44,736 nt of DNA from Kingella_B sp963529665 (GTDB lineage: Bacteria > Pseudomonadota > Gammaproteobacteria > Burkholderiales > Neisseriaceae), in the NCBI GenBank assembly GCA_963529665.1, contig CAUSAG010000020.1, positions 1-44,736 on the forward strand, in the 5' to 3' direction. Under the pieces are notes generated by a model. It saw only the letters and a program-made list of their open reading frames with translations, was not told the origin of the DNA and ran no database searches. A program made the translations under genes and the position numbers. Positions within the stretch are counted from its first letter, which is position 1. The number at the start of each line of letters is the position of its first letter. Shown here in pieces: positions 8,234 through 15,730 of this stretch.

Positions 8234-8286
8234 GTATCAAGTTGATACTTTATTGGTTTGTAAAGATTCCTTTTTTTCTCTACAAT
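8234..8286 (+). promoter_or_regulatory. Perfect palindrome and putative promoter of the 8324 lipoprotein gene
   Basis: GTATCAA-G-TTGATAC (8234-8248) is a perfect dyad with a 1-base centre. Just downstream, TTTGTA (8257-8262) and TACAAT (8281-8286) are spaced by 18 bases and fit a sigma70 promoter. The dyad would cover the region just upstream of -35, suitable for an activator or repressor. The regulator is unknown. Confidence 0.4.
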
Positions 8287-8323
8287 TAACATCGCTTTTC
8301 ACACTCTAGAATAAGGAAAATTT

Positions 8324-9034
8324 ATGAACAACTTGCGAACCCTTTCCTTTTTGGTATTAGCGGGGCTGCTGGCAGCGTGTGGACAATCAGACGACACGCC
8401 TGCAACAAGCGGCGGCAGCGGCAGCAGCGGCAAATCTGCCGCCAACCAAAAATATAAAAAATCGGATAAAAAACCGAAATTAGATGATTTGGAAATCGCC
8501 GATTTGCAAGCCATTCAAGATATTTTCGCCGCATCAAACATCAGCAACATGGAAGTGCGCCAAAACGCCAAAAATTGGAGCTACAAAGCAGGCTTTGAAC
8601 CCAGTTGCAGCGCTTATCAATCATTCTACAATTCTCAACGCCTGCTCTATGCAGACATCGCCCCACAAATCAAAGCATTAAAATTACAAACCGTCTTGGG
8701 CAAAGGGCTGGTGGAAACGCTGGCACCCGCGCTAGAAAACATTTCCGATGCCGCCGACCAAATGGTGCTGCTGGATTGGGATACCTGCGGCACATCCGCA
8801 TTCGCCCACAAGCTCGGGCCAGTTGCCACCAAAATGGCAGAAGCCAACCGCGCCTACGCCAAAGCGATTGTGGAATACAGCGATGCGATTAAATCGCACG
8901 ATATGTTTACCCTTGCCGATCAAACTTCCGTGCTGCACACCGCCACCGACACCGAAAAAGCAGCCAAATATCTGCAAGATCATCCCAAGCCGATTGATCA
9001 AGCTGATCAACCCAAAACCGAACCTGCACAATAA
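8324..9034 (+). CDS. Putative lipoprotein of unknown function
   Basis: A 236-residue protein with a lipoprotein signal peptide ending in LLAACG (lipid-modified Cys19). A Ser/Gly-rich linker (residues 27-40) and a Lys-rich patch follow. The rest is mostly helical, with cysteines at NPSCSAY and DTCGTS that could pair, and a Pro/Gln/Asp-rich tail. I do not recognise a named domain. AAGGAAA precedes the ATG. It is followed by a DUS terminator before mnmC and has its own promoter, so it is probably monocistronic. Confidence 0.8.
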   Translation: MNNLRTLSFLVLAGLLAACGQSDDTPATSGGSGSSGKSAANQKYKKSDKKPKLDDLEIADLQAIQDIFAASNISNMEVRQNAKNWSYKAGFEPSCSAYQSFYNSQRLLYADIAPQIKALKLQTVLGKGLVETLAPALENISDAADQMVLLDWDTCGTSAFAHKLGPVATKMAEANRAYAKAIVEYSDAIKSHDMFTLADQTSVLHTATDTEKAAKYLQDHPKPIDQADQPKTEPAQ

Positions 9035-9040
9035 CCACAA

Positions 9041-9077
9041 CCGCAGCCTGAAAACCCCATTTCAGGCTGCCTTTTTG
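9041..9077 (+). terminator. Inverted DUS pair with T-run
   Basis: GCAGCCTGAAA and TTTCAGGCTGC pair around a short ACCCCA-type loop and are followed by TTTTTG, giving a convincing intrinsic terminator for the lipoprotein gene. Confidence 0.7.
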
Positions 9078-9103
9078 TTTACCGCGTTGACCGCATCGCC
9101 GCC

Positions 9104-10948
9104 ATGACACCACGCATCCACGCATGGGCAAGCATTCCCAGCCTTGCTGCCATCCAAGCGCATCTTGCCCAATATCCCGATTCGCAACACCTGATCTTTT
9201 GCCTGCCTGCCAACCACATCATCCCGCAATGGCAGCCTGAAAACGAACGAAGTGAGTTTCGGCGTAGTCAAAACGAGCAAAGCGAGTTTCGGCGAAGCCA
9301 AAACGCCACCCAGCAAGCGCTTGCCCAAGCATGGCAAGAAGCCACGCGCTGTTTGGTTTACGATGCCGTGAACTATATCCGCCAATGGCAGCCTGAAACC
9401 GACCTTTGGCTACTGCCGCCCCACGCCGCCAGCCATCTCCACGAACACTTCACGCAGCCTGAAAACATTATTTGGCACACCGCGCCCATCGCCCAACAGC
9501 CGCCGCAACCGCTCAAAGCATGGCAACAACCCCCTTTCAGGCAGCCTTGCCCCTTTGTCCAAATCTCCGATTTGGGTATAAAGGGGTATGCCGCAGCGCA
9601 ACGCGCAAGGCTGAAAACACAATCCCAGCCCCATGTAATCATCATCGGCGCAGGCATCGCAGGCGCCGCCACCGCATACGAATGCGCCAGCCGCGGCACG
9701 CGCGTAACCGTGCTGGAAGCCAACGCCCCCGCCCAAGCCGCATCAGGCAATCAACAAGGGCTGCTCTACGCCAAAATCTCCCCCCATCTCACCGCGCAAA
9801 CCGAGTTGCTGCTCGCAGGCTACGGCTACACCCGCCGCCTGCTGCAACGCCTGTTGCCACAACAACAAAACTGGTGCGCCAGCGGCGTGCTGCATCTCAA
9901 CCACAACGCCAGCGAAACCCAGCGCAACGCCCAGCTCGCGCAAAACCCGCACTATCAACACCTTTACCGCCCCGTCTCGCCCGCCCAAGCCAGCCAAATC
10001 GCAGGCATCCCCATCGCCCAAAGTGGGCTATATTGGCAACACGGCGTGTGGCTCCATCCCCCCGCGCTGATAGGCGCCCTACTGCGCCACCCAAACATCG
10101 CCCTGCACAGCCACACCCCCGCCCAAAGCATCCACCATCGCGACGGGCAATGGCACGTCCACACCCCCAACGGCGTTTTTTCAGGCAGCCACATCGTCTT
10201 TTGCACAGGCGCAGACAACGAGCGCACCCCCATCATCCAACACTACCCCTTCCAAATCATCCGCGGGCAAACCAGCGTCGCTCCCGCCACCGAAGGCAGC
10301 CTGAAACTAAAAACCGCGCTATCCGCCGCATCCTACATCTCCCCCGCATGGCAAGGCGAACATTGCTACGGCGCAACCTTCGCCCCCAACAACCCCAGCC
10401 GCAACTGGCAAGCCGCAGACGAAGCCTGCAACCGCCAAGAGCTTGCCCAACTCTCCCCCTATCTTGCGCAAGAGTTTGCTGATTACTACGCCGCACATCC
10501 TATAAGGCAGCCTGAAAATGAGTGCCACGAATTTCCAGCAAATCCAAACAGCACAGCCAATCCCAACCATCATTCAGGCAGCCTGAAAACCCAAATGCAG
10601 CCTGAAACCCAGACCCCAAACCACCCCAAAGGACACACCGCCACCCGCTGCGACTGCCACGACCATCTCCCTGCCGTCGGCGCCATCAGCGACCCCAGCG
10701 CATTACGCCAAACCTACGCCGCCTACGCCCTAGACAAAAACTACCGTATTGCCACCCCCTGCCCCTATCTGCCCAACGCCTACACCAACACCGCCCACGG
10801 CAGCCGTGGACTCGCCACCGCCCCCCTCTGCGCCGCCGAAATCGCCGCCCAAATCTGTCACACCCCCCACCCCCTCTCCGAACGACTGCGCCAAGCCCTC
10901 AACCCCAACCGCCTGATTATTCGCCAAATCGTGCGCGGCAAAAAATAA
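9104..10948 (+). CDS. mnmC: FAD-dependent cmnm5(s2)U34 tRNA oxidoreductase MnmC (C-terminal-domain type)
   Basis: A 614-residue protein whose main part is the FAD oxidoreductase domain of MnmC, which converts cmnm5U34 to nm5U34 in tRNA. The dinucleotide-binding motif VIIIGAGIAGAATAYE (about 177-192) is followed by VTVLEA and ASGNQQGLLYAKISPH, a pattern characteristic of MnmC. The C-terminal block has CDCHDHLPAVGAISD and HGSRGLATAPLCAAEIAA. The N-terminal ~170 residues are not a SAM methyltransferase, so the second step catalysed by fused MnmC must be done elsewhere. The protein is enlarged by DUS-encoded peptides: residues 44-67 include two EFRRSQN repeats, and about residues 468-513 form a low-complexity insert made largely of DUS. 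No ribosome binding site is visible before ATG 9104. Confidence 0.9.
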   Translation: MTPRIHAWASIPSLAAIQAHLAQYPDSQHLIFCLPANHIIPQWQPENERSEFRRSQNEQSEFRRSQNATQQALAQAWQEATRCLVYDAVNYIRQWQPETDLWLLPPHAASHLHEHFTQPENIIWHTAPIAQQPPQPLKAWQQPPFRQPCPFVQISDLGIKGYAAAQRARLKTQSQPHVIIIGAGIAGAATAYECASRGTRVTVLEANAPAQAASGNQQGLLYAKISPHLTAQTELLLAGYGYTRRLLQRLLPQQQNWCASGVLHLNHNASETQRNAQLAQNPHYQHLYRPVSPAQASQIAGIPIAQSGLYWQHGVWLHPPALIGALLRHPNIALHSHTPAQSIHHRDGQWHVHTPNGVFSGSHIVFCTGADNERTPIIQHYPFQIIRGQTSVAPATEGSLKLKTALSAASYISPAWQGEHCYGATFAPNNPSRNWQAADEACNRQELAQLSPYLAQEFADYYAAHPIRQPENECHEFPANPNSTANPNHHSGSLKTQMQPETQTPNHPKGHTATRCDCHDHLPAVGAISDPSALRQTYAAYALDKNYRIATPCPYLPNAYTNTAHGSRGLATAPLCAAEIAAQICHTPHPLSERLRQALNPNRLIIRQIVRGKK

Positions 10949-10961
10949 CCCCGAGCCTACC

Positions 10962-11360
10962 ATGCCCACCCCACAATACTTCCTACTCAACACCAACCTT
11001 GCCCGCCACCCCCAAGACCACCGCTTTATGCTGGATAACCACGTCGCCGCCGCATTTGAAAACGGCTACAAAGAAAAAATCGCCCGCATCGGCAACGGCG
11101 ATTACGTCTTTCTCTACGCATCAGGGCGCGGCATAGTTGCCTACGGGCGCGCCGATGGCAACGTGCAAACTGCCGAGCATCTAGGCGTTGCCCACCAAAC
11201 CTTCTACCAACGTTTAGACCCCTTTGTCTCGCTGGAACACGCGCCGCTCACCGCCAGCGCAATCAAAGCCGCGCTGGGACACGCCGTATCGTTTGTGCAA
11301 ACATTGAGCCGCATCACCGATGGCGAAAAATTGCTGCACCATCTGCAAAATCACCCATAA
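10962..11360 (+). CDS. Small EVE/PUA-like protein, function unknown
   Basis: A 132-residue cytosolic protein. The region IARIGNGDYVFLYASGRGIVAYGRADG resembles the strand-rich core of EVE/PUA-like domains (GD-x-VF-x-Y-x-SG-x-GIVAYG), which bind modified nucleic-acid bases. The rest, with PLTASAIKAALGH and a C-terminal helix, is compatible. This assignment is from pattern memory only and is moderate. It starts 14 bases after mnmC, so the two are probably co-transcribed. The ribosome binding site is weak. Confidence 0.7.
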   Translation: MPTPQYFLLNTNLARHPQDHRFMLDNHVAAAFENGYKEKIARIGNGDYVFLYASGRGIVAYGRADGNVQTAEHLGVAHQTFYQRLDPFVSLEHAPLTASAIKAALGHAVSFVQTLSRITDGEKLLHHLQNHP

Positions 11361-11364
11361 AACA

Positions 11365-11393
11365 AAGGGATAAACCCAAGCGGCTTATCCCTT
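11365..11393. terminator. Hairpin after the EVE-like gene
   Basis: AAGGGATAA (11365-11373) and TTATCCCTT (11385-11393) form a perfect 9-bp stem with an 11-base loop, beginning four bases after the stop codon. No T-run follows, so it may be an RNA-stability hairpin rather than a full terminator. Confidence 0.45.
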
Positions 11394-11439
11394 ATCTCTT
11401 ATCCCAATTGTTCAACCCCTTTTCAGGCTGCCCCAAACC

Positions 11440-11745
11440 ATGCTCAATATCCCTGCCCTGCTGTTCTCTTGCGCCGCTTGGTGTTTGCTGTGGCTGATTT
11501 TGCTGGCGATTTGCGTGCGCCATTTTCCGTGGGCGATTGCCCATGATTACCCGCGCGATATGCAAGATTGCGCCGCCCTGCCCACGCCCAGCCGCGCGCA
11601 AAAAAAGCGCAGCGCAATATTTGCTGCGTTGAGTTTTGCCCTGCTGTGCGTATCCGCGCTGGCATCGGTGTGGCTCGCTTACGATTGGCGCAGCGTGCCG
11701 TTTGCCACCGTGTTGTGCCATCTTTGGCTGATGGGCATAGCGTGA
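11440..11745 (+). CDS. Small predicted membrane protein
   Basis: A 101-residue protein with an N-terminal hydrophobic segment (about residues 5-27, LLFSCAAWCLLWLILLAICV) and a second one (about 62-82, AALSFALLCVSALASVWLAY), separated by a polar loop with PRDMQDCAALPTPSRAQKKR. This suggests a two-helix inner-membrane protein with a cytoplasmic basic loop. I do not recognise a family. A half DUS lies just upstream and an inverted DUS pair just downstream. There is no clear ribosome binding site. Confidence 0.6.
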   Translation: MLNIPALLFSCAAWCLLWLILLAICVRHFPWAIAHDYPRDMQDCAALPTPSRAQKKRSAIFAALSFALLCVSALASVWLAYDWRSVPFATVLCHLWLMGIA

Positions 11746-11758
11746 TAAGCCAAAGGCA

Positions 11759-11820
11759 AAGGCAGCCTGAAAACGGTTTGAGCATCGTTGTCGCTTCGCT
11801 CGTTTTCAGGCTGCCTTTTT
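11759..11820. terminator. Inverted DUS pair after the small membrane gene
   Basis: A DUS at 11760-11773 and its complement near 11803-11817 flank about 30 bases and end in TTTTTG. It is a likely terminator for the rightward gene. Confidence 0.5.
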
Positions 11821-11922
11821 GCCGTCTGCATAATGGCAATGCGGCAGATACGCGCTAGAAAAGGTTTGGATAAAGCGCGCTTCGGTTTGATAGGCGCGCT
11901 ACGGTTGCCAATAGCCTTGCGC

Positions 11923-12087
11923 CTACACCCAATCATATATTGGCATACCCAACGGATACGCGGTTAGCACGCCGCTCAGTTGATGCTGGGCGATCCATTG
12001 TTCCGCCGCTGCTTGCGTGGCAAAGCAGCCTGAAACCCTGCTTGCGCCATCGCCTTGGAGCAGCCAAATCATTGTGGTTTCGTTCAT
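11923..12087 (-). CDS. DUF7710-like small protein, truncated by a late stop
   Basis: A 54-residue leftward gene with a good site (AAGGA, then GCAAA, then ATG 12087). The sequence has IWLLQGDGASRVSGCF, a helix AAAEQWIAQHQLSGVL and TAYPLGMPIYDWV. This is the arrangement I know from the DUF7710 family of ~60-70-residue proteins of unknown function. A TAG follows YDWV. Reading through it gives AQGYWQP and then a second TAG at 11899-11901, which looks like the family's normal C-terminus, so the stop at 11923-11925 is probably a recent nonsense change removing about eight residues. A DUS is embedded in frame (RVSGCF). Confidence 0.6.
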   Translation of the reverse strand: MNETTMIWLLQGDGASRVSGCFATQAAAEQWIAQHQLSGVLTAYPLGMPIYDWV

Positions 12088-12159
12088 TTTGCTTCCTTAC
12101 AGGCAGCCTGAAAATGGGAAACTCCGCTTTCAGGCTGCCTAAACCCTTCCCCGCGCCAC

Positions 12160-12618
12160 TCAATCCGCAATCAACTGCCGATCGCTTTCAAACACTTGCA
12201 CCGCATATTGACACCCCTTCTTATCCGCGCTCACGCACGAAGTCATCAGCGGCACCACCTGATAGCTGCCCGCCTGCGCCGCATAAAAGCCGAACATTGG
12301 CGAAGCATCTTCCGCCGTGTCGGCTTTTAGCGTTGCGCCATCTCGCTGCAACGACAAATCTATATTGCTGCATTCATCCGCACAGTCGGCAAAAAAGGCA
12401 TAGTGCTTGCCCGCCGCCAGTTTCACATTATGGCTGGCAGTTGCGCCCAGCGTGAGATGGCTGGTTTTGTGCAGCAATTCGTTGGCTTCTTTGTCCACCG
12501 AGTGAATTTCCATGCGGTTGATAAAGGGCGCTTTTTCTGCCCAAGTGGGCGCGGCTTTGTTAAACGAACACGCCGCCAAGCTGGTTGCCAGCGCGAAAAA
12601 TAAAGAAATGCGCAACAT
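12160..12618 (-). CDS. Putative lipoprotein of unknown function
   Basis: A 152-residue protein with signal peptide MLRISLFFALATSLAAC and a lipobox at Cys17. The mature part contains two close cysteine pairs (ADCADEC and TSCVSADKKGC), suggesting periplasmic disulfides, and alternates polar strands and loops. I recognise no named domain. ATG 12618 is chosen over an upstream ATG because AAGGAAT lies at the right distance and the signal peptide starts there. It lies downstream of queA on the same strand, separated by a DUS, and may be co-transcribed. Confidence 0.78.
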   Translation of the reverse strand: MLRISLFFALATSLAACSFNKAAPTWAEKAPFINRMEIHSVDKEANELLHKTSHLTLGATASHNVKLAAGKHYAFFADCADECSNIDLSLQRDGATLKADTAEDASPMFGFYAAQAGSYQVVPLMTSCVSADKKGCQYAVQVFESDRQLIAD

Positions 12619-12651
12619 GAGTGATTCCTTATCAATAGGCAAAACGGATTT

Positions 12652-13683
12652 TCAGGCTGCCGTTTCGCGCGCCAAAATCATCGCATCGCCGTAGCTAAAA
12701 AAACGATATTCCTGCGCAACCGCATGGCGATACACCGCGCGGATTTTGTCGCAGCCTGAAAACGCCGACACCAGCATCAGCAGCGTGGATTTGGGCAGGT
12801 GGAAATTGGTAATCAAGCGGTCAATCACTTGAAACGAGAAACCAGGGGTGATGAAAATATCCGTGTCGCCCTGCCCTGCTTTCAGGCTGCCTGAACGGGC
12901 GGCGGATTCAATCGCCCGCAGCGAAGTCGTGCCCACCGACCACACTTTGCTGCCGCGCTGTTTGGCGGCGGCGATTTTGGCAACCGTGTCTTCGGGCACG
13001 TCAAACCATTCGCTGTGCATTTTGTGCTCGGCGATGTTGTCCACGCGCACGGGCTGGAACGTGCCCGCGCCCACGTGCAGCGTTACCTCGGCAAATTCCA
13101 CGCCCTTGTTTTTCAGGCTGCCTAACAGCGCATCGGTGAAATGCAAACCTGCTGTGGGCGCTGCCACCGCGCCTTGAAATTTGGCGTACACGGTTTGATA
13201 ACGCTCGTCGTCCGCCGCATCGGCCGCGCGCACGATATACGGCGGCAGCGGCAATTTGCCATGCTGTTCCAACAATTCGTACACCGTTTGCTCGCCCGCA
13301 AACTGGATTTTAAACAGCTCATCGGCGCGTTCCAGCATGGTGGCGTGGATGCCGCCATCAAAAATCAGCTCCGCGCCTGCCTTGGGCGATTTAGATGAAC
13401 GAATGTGCGCCAGCGCGGTGTGCGCATCCAGCACGCGCTCAATCAGGGCTTCAATTTTGCCGCCGCTGGCTTTTTGCCCAAACAGCCGCGCGCGCATCAC
13501 TTTGGTGTTGTTGAACACCAGCACATCGCCTGCGTTGATGTAATCGGGCAAATCGGCGAATTGTTTGTCGGCGAACGGCGCATCGGGCAGCGCAACCAGC
13601 AGGCGGCTGCTGCCGCGCTCGGCGGGGGGATTTTGCGCGATAAGGTGTTCGGGGAGAATGAAATCAAAATCGGAAAGTTGCAT
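12652..13683 (-). CDS. queA: S-adenosylmethionine:tRNA ribosyltransferase-isomerase
   Basis: A 343-residue enzyme of queuosine synthesis. It transfers the ribosyl part of SAM to preQ1 at tRNA position 34 to give epoxyqueuosine. Family blocks seen: DFDFILPEHLIAQNP, PAERGSSRLLV, DVLVFNNTKVMRARLFG, the central PTAGLHFTDALL, VGAGTFQPVRVDNIAEHKMH and NFHLPKSTLLMLVSAF. The C-terminal Ala-Ala and the TGA stop are read from a DUS, and three further DUS lie in frame (GSLKNKG, GSLKAGQ, FSGCDK). It may be transcribed together with the lipoprotein gene downstream. Confidence 0.97.
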   Translation of the reverse strand: MQLSDFDFILPEHLIAQNPPAERGSSRLLVALPDAPFADKQFADLPDYINAGDVLVFNNTKVMRARLFGQKASGGKIEALIERVLDAHTALAHIRSSKSPKAGAELIFDGGIHATMLERADELFKIQFAGEQTVYELLEQHGKLPLPPYIVRAADAADDERYQTVYAKFQGAVAAPTAGLHFTDALLGSLKNKGVEFAEVTLHVGAGTFQPVRVDNIAEHKMHSEWFDVPEDTVAKIAAAKQRGSKVWSVGTTSLRAIESAARSGSLKAGQGDTDIFITPGFSFQVIDRLITNFHLPKSTLLMLVSAFSGCDKIRAVYRHAVAQEYRFFSYGDAMILARETAA

Positions 13684-13796
13684 GATGTGTTTGGGGATGG
13701 GAAAGGGGCGCGATGATACGCGGGTTGGACGGGCTTTTCAGGCTGCCTTTTGGGCGGCTGTTTACACGGCGGAATAAGGCAGCCTGAAATTCAAAA

Positions 13797-13879
13797 TGGA
13801 GCGGCGACGGCTTGTTGCCAAATGGTTGCTTTAACATGGTTGTTGGCTGGCAAGATGTCGGCGAGCCGCCGACGCTCCA
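13797..13879. repeat. Inverted-repeat element, copy 1 (MITE/REP-like)
   Basis: An 83-base segment begins TGGAGCGGCGACGGCTTGTT and ends GGCGAGCCGCCGACGCTCCA. The ends are imperfect inverted repeats. A complete DUS lies on each side (about 13778-13790 and 13884-13896). Related copies are at 32805-32890 and 39505-39593. Confidence 0.7.
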
Positions 13880-13907
13880 TTGGTTTCAGGCTGCCTATGC
13901 CCCGCAG

Positions 13908-14750
13908 CTATCCTTTATTTTTATACGCCGCCGCATCCTTCACCGAGCGGAAAATCGCGTTCAAATTGTGATCTAGCACATCTTCCACCAGCTGCGGCGT
14001 TTCTTCGTTGAGCATGGTTTGCAAGTCATACGAGAGCATGGCGAGCTTTTTCTGCAAGGCTTGGCGCACCATGCCTGCCACGGCGTTGCTCAAATGCGGC
14101 AGCAGCTTATCGCGGATGCCTTGCATCAATTCTTGCTCGGAAATCACGCGCACGCGGCGGGTGGATGGCAAATCGGGCAATTCGTAAACATGCACGGCAA
14201 AGCTGGGCAACGCAACGGGTGTTTCGGTTTTCAGGCTGCCTGAATGGGCTGGCTCGGACGCAGGGGCGACTACGGCTTCGTTGCCTTTGAAGATAACGGT
14301 TTTGATTTCGTTAGCATAACGGCGCGTGCGATCGGTTTTGAGCGCGGCTTGGGCGGCGAGCCAGTCTTCTTGAATCAGCACATCCACATCGGTGTCGGTG
14401 ATGCTGTCACGCTGATTGTGCTCTTCAACGCTTTGGCTAAGGTATTCGCGGTAGGCGGCATCTAGCTCTTTGTCGCCAAAGGGTTTGAGCTCGTTGGTGT
14501 TGGGATAAATATCGGATAAATCGCGCAGATTTTGCTCGCGCTCGTGCGGCGGGGTGATGGTGATGTCGGTGGGTAGCGCGCGGGCGTTGGCAGTATCTTG
14601 GCGATGGCGCAGCGCGTTGAGATTGTGTTCCCAATCGTTGTGATGTTGGGTTTCGGTGGCGCTGGCGGGGCGAAAGTCGTCGTCTTCGCTGAGTGTGAAT
14701 ACCATGTCGGAAGCGAATGGGTTGTTTTGATTCATTCTGGGCGTGTCCAT
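13908..14750 (-). CDS. Conserved hypothetical protein
   Basis: A 280-residue, acidic, largely disordered-looking protein with a helical C-terminal third (about residues 200-275: EQELMQGIRDKLLPHLSNAV, MVRQALQKKL, EDVLDHNLNAIFRSVKDA). That part resembles a multimerisation or scaffold module, but I cannot name the family. A DUS is read in frame (HSGSLKTE). It diverges from the coiled-coil gene at 14801. Met1 (14750) or Met6 (14735) could be the start; neither has a strong ribosome binding site. Confidence 0.7.
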   Translation of the reverse strand: MDTPRMNQNNPFASDMVFTLSEDDDFRPASATETQHHNDWEHNLNALRHRQDTANARALPTDITITPPHEREQNLRDLSDIYPNTNELKPFGDKELDAAYREYLSQSVEEHNQRDSITDTDVDVLIQEDWLAAQAALKTDRTRRYANEIKTVIFKGNEAVVAPASEPAHSGSLKTETPVALPSFAVHVYELPDLPSTRRVRVISEQELMQGIRDKLLPHLSNAVAGMVRQALQKKLAMLSYDLQTMLNEETPQLVEDVLDHNLNAIFRSVKDAAAYKNKG

Positions 14751-14800
14751 AAAAAGGGGTTTTGCTACAATATCGCTTTTTTGCCGGAAAGCGAGACAAA

Positions 14801-15049
14801 ATGGAAGATTTGGAACAGCGTTTGGATTATTTGGAAGAAACCAATGATATGCTGCTGATGCAAAATCGCGTGTTGGCGGCGGCGTTGCAGGGATTTTTGC
14901 GCGCCATGCCGCAAGAGATGGCGGAAAATATTGTGGAATCGGTTCAGGCTGCTTTTGAAGATGAAGTGGCGGAACTGGGTTACAGTAATAGTGTTCACGC
15001 CGATTTGTTTCAAGAAGCGGTGGATACGTTTTTCCGCGATAAGCGTTAA
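14801..15049 (+). CDS. Small coiled-coil hypothetical protein
   Basis: An 82-residue acidic protein. Residues 1-35 (LEQRLDYLEETNDMLLMQN) have a heptad-like coiled-coil pattern. The rest is helical with AMPQEMAENIVESVQAAF, which contains a DUS-like core in frame (GGTTCAGGCTGCT). There is no recognised family; the length and N-terminal coil recall SlyX-type proteins, but homology is not claimed. A TACAAT hexamer with an extended TG (14763-14771) about 30 bases upstream is a candidate -10 element. Confidence 0.7.
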   Translation: MEDLEQRLDYLEETNDMLLMQNRVLAAALQGFLRAMPQEMAENIVESVQAAFEDEVAELGYSNSVHADLFQEAVDTFFRDKR

Positions 15050-15052
15050 TTT

Positions 15053-15087
15053 AGAACCTGTATTCACTATTTCCATAGACAGGTTCT
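15053..15087. terminator. Two-part hairpin downstream of the coiled-coil gene
   Basis: AGAACCTGT (15053-15061) pairs with ACAGGTTCT (15079-15087), with an inner CTAT-TTCC-ATAG stem. It starts three bases after the stop codon. There is no T-run. It may be a terminator, or the ends of a very short decayed mobile remnant. Confidence 0.4.
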
Positions 15088-15174
15088 TAGACCGCGAATT
15101 TTACCCGATTTTGCTAAACGGCTGTTGTGTTTCATAAAAAGGCAGCCTGAAAACCGAAAGACAGCCTGAAACCT

Positions 15175-15618
15175 ATGACAACCCAAAACAAAACCGTATA
15201 TCTCTACACCGATGGCGCGTGCAAAGGCAATCCCGGCAAGGGCGGCTGGGGCGTGCTGATGCGCTATGGCAGCCACGAAAAAGAACTATTTGGCGGCGAA
15301 GCGCACACCACCAACAATCGCATGGAGCTGACCGCCATCATCCAAGGGCTTGCCGCGCTCAAACGCCCCTGCGCCGTGGTTATCTACACCGATTCGCAAT
15401 ATGTGAAAAACGGCATGGAAAAATGGATACACGGCTGGAAAAAAAACGGCTGGAAAACCGCCGCCAAACAGCCCGTTAAAAACGAAGACCTTTGGCAACA
15501 GCTAGACCAGCTCGCCGCCCAACACCAAATCCAATGGCAATGGGTGCGCGGACACGCAGGACACGCCGAAAACGAACGCGCCGATGCGCTGGCGAACCAA
15601 GGCGTAGCCAGCGTGTAG
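15175..15618 (+). CDS. rnhA: Ribonuclease HI
   Basis: A 147-residue endonuclease that degrades the RNA strand of RNA-DNA hybrids. The catalytic residues are all present: Asp13 (YTDGACKGNPG), Glu51 (NNRMEL), Asp73 (YTDSQYV) and Asp137 (ERADALAN), plus His127 (RGHAGH). The basic handle region KWIHGWKKNGWK is present, as in E. coli RNase HI. Two DUS lie directly upstream, and no clear ribosome binding site precedes the ATG. It is followed by a DUS-linked repeat and the J-domain gene. Confidence 0.97.
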   Translation: MTTQNKTVYLYTDGACKGNPGKGGWGVLMRYGSHEKELFGGEAHTTNNRMELTAIIQGLAALKRPCAVVIYTDSQYVKNGMEKWIHGWKKNGWKTAAKQPVKNEDLWQQLDQLAAQHQIQWQWVRGHAGHAENERADALANQGVASV

Positions 15619-15642
15619 GATTAACGCGGTTGCGCCCAGCAA

Positions 15643-15690
15643 TCGGCAGCCTGAAAACGAGTTTCGGCGAAGCCAAAACGAGTTTTAACC
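15643..15690 (+). repeat. DUS-linked repeat, EFRRSQN-type
   Basis: A DUS is followed directly by GAGTTTCGGCGAAGCCAAAA, the same unit that is read in frame in mnmC and glnE. Here it is intergenic. Confidence 0.6.
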
Positions 15691-15730
15691 AAACCCAAAT
15701 CAGCAAAGCCCAAACAATCCCCACAAAACT

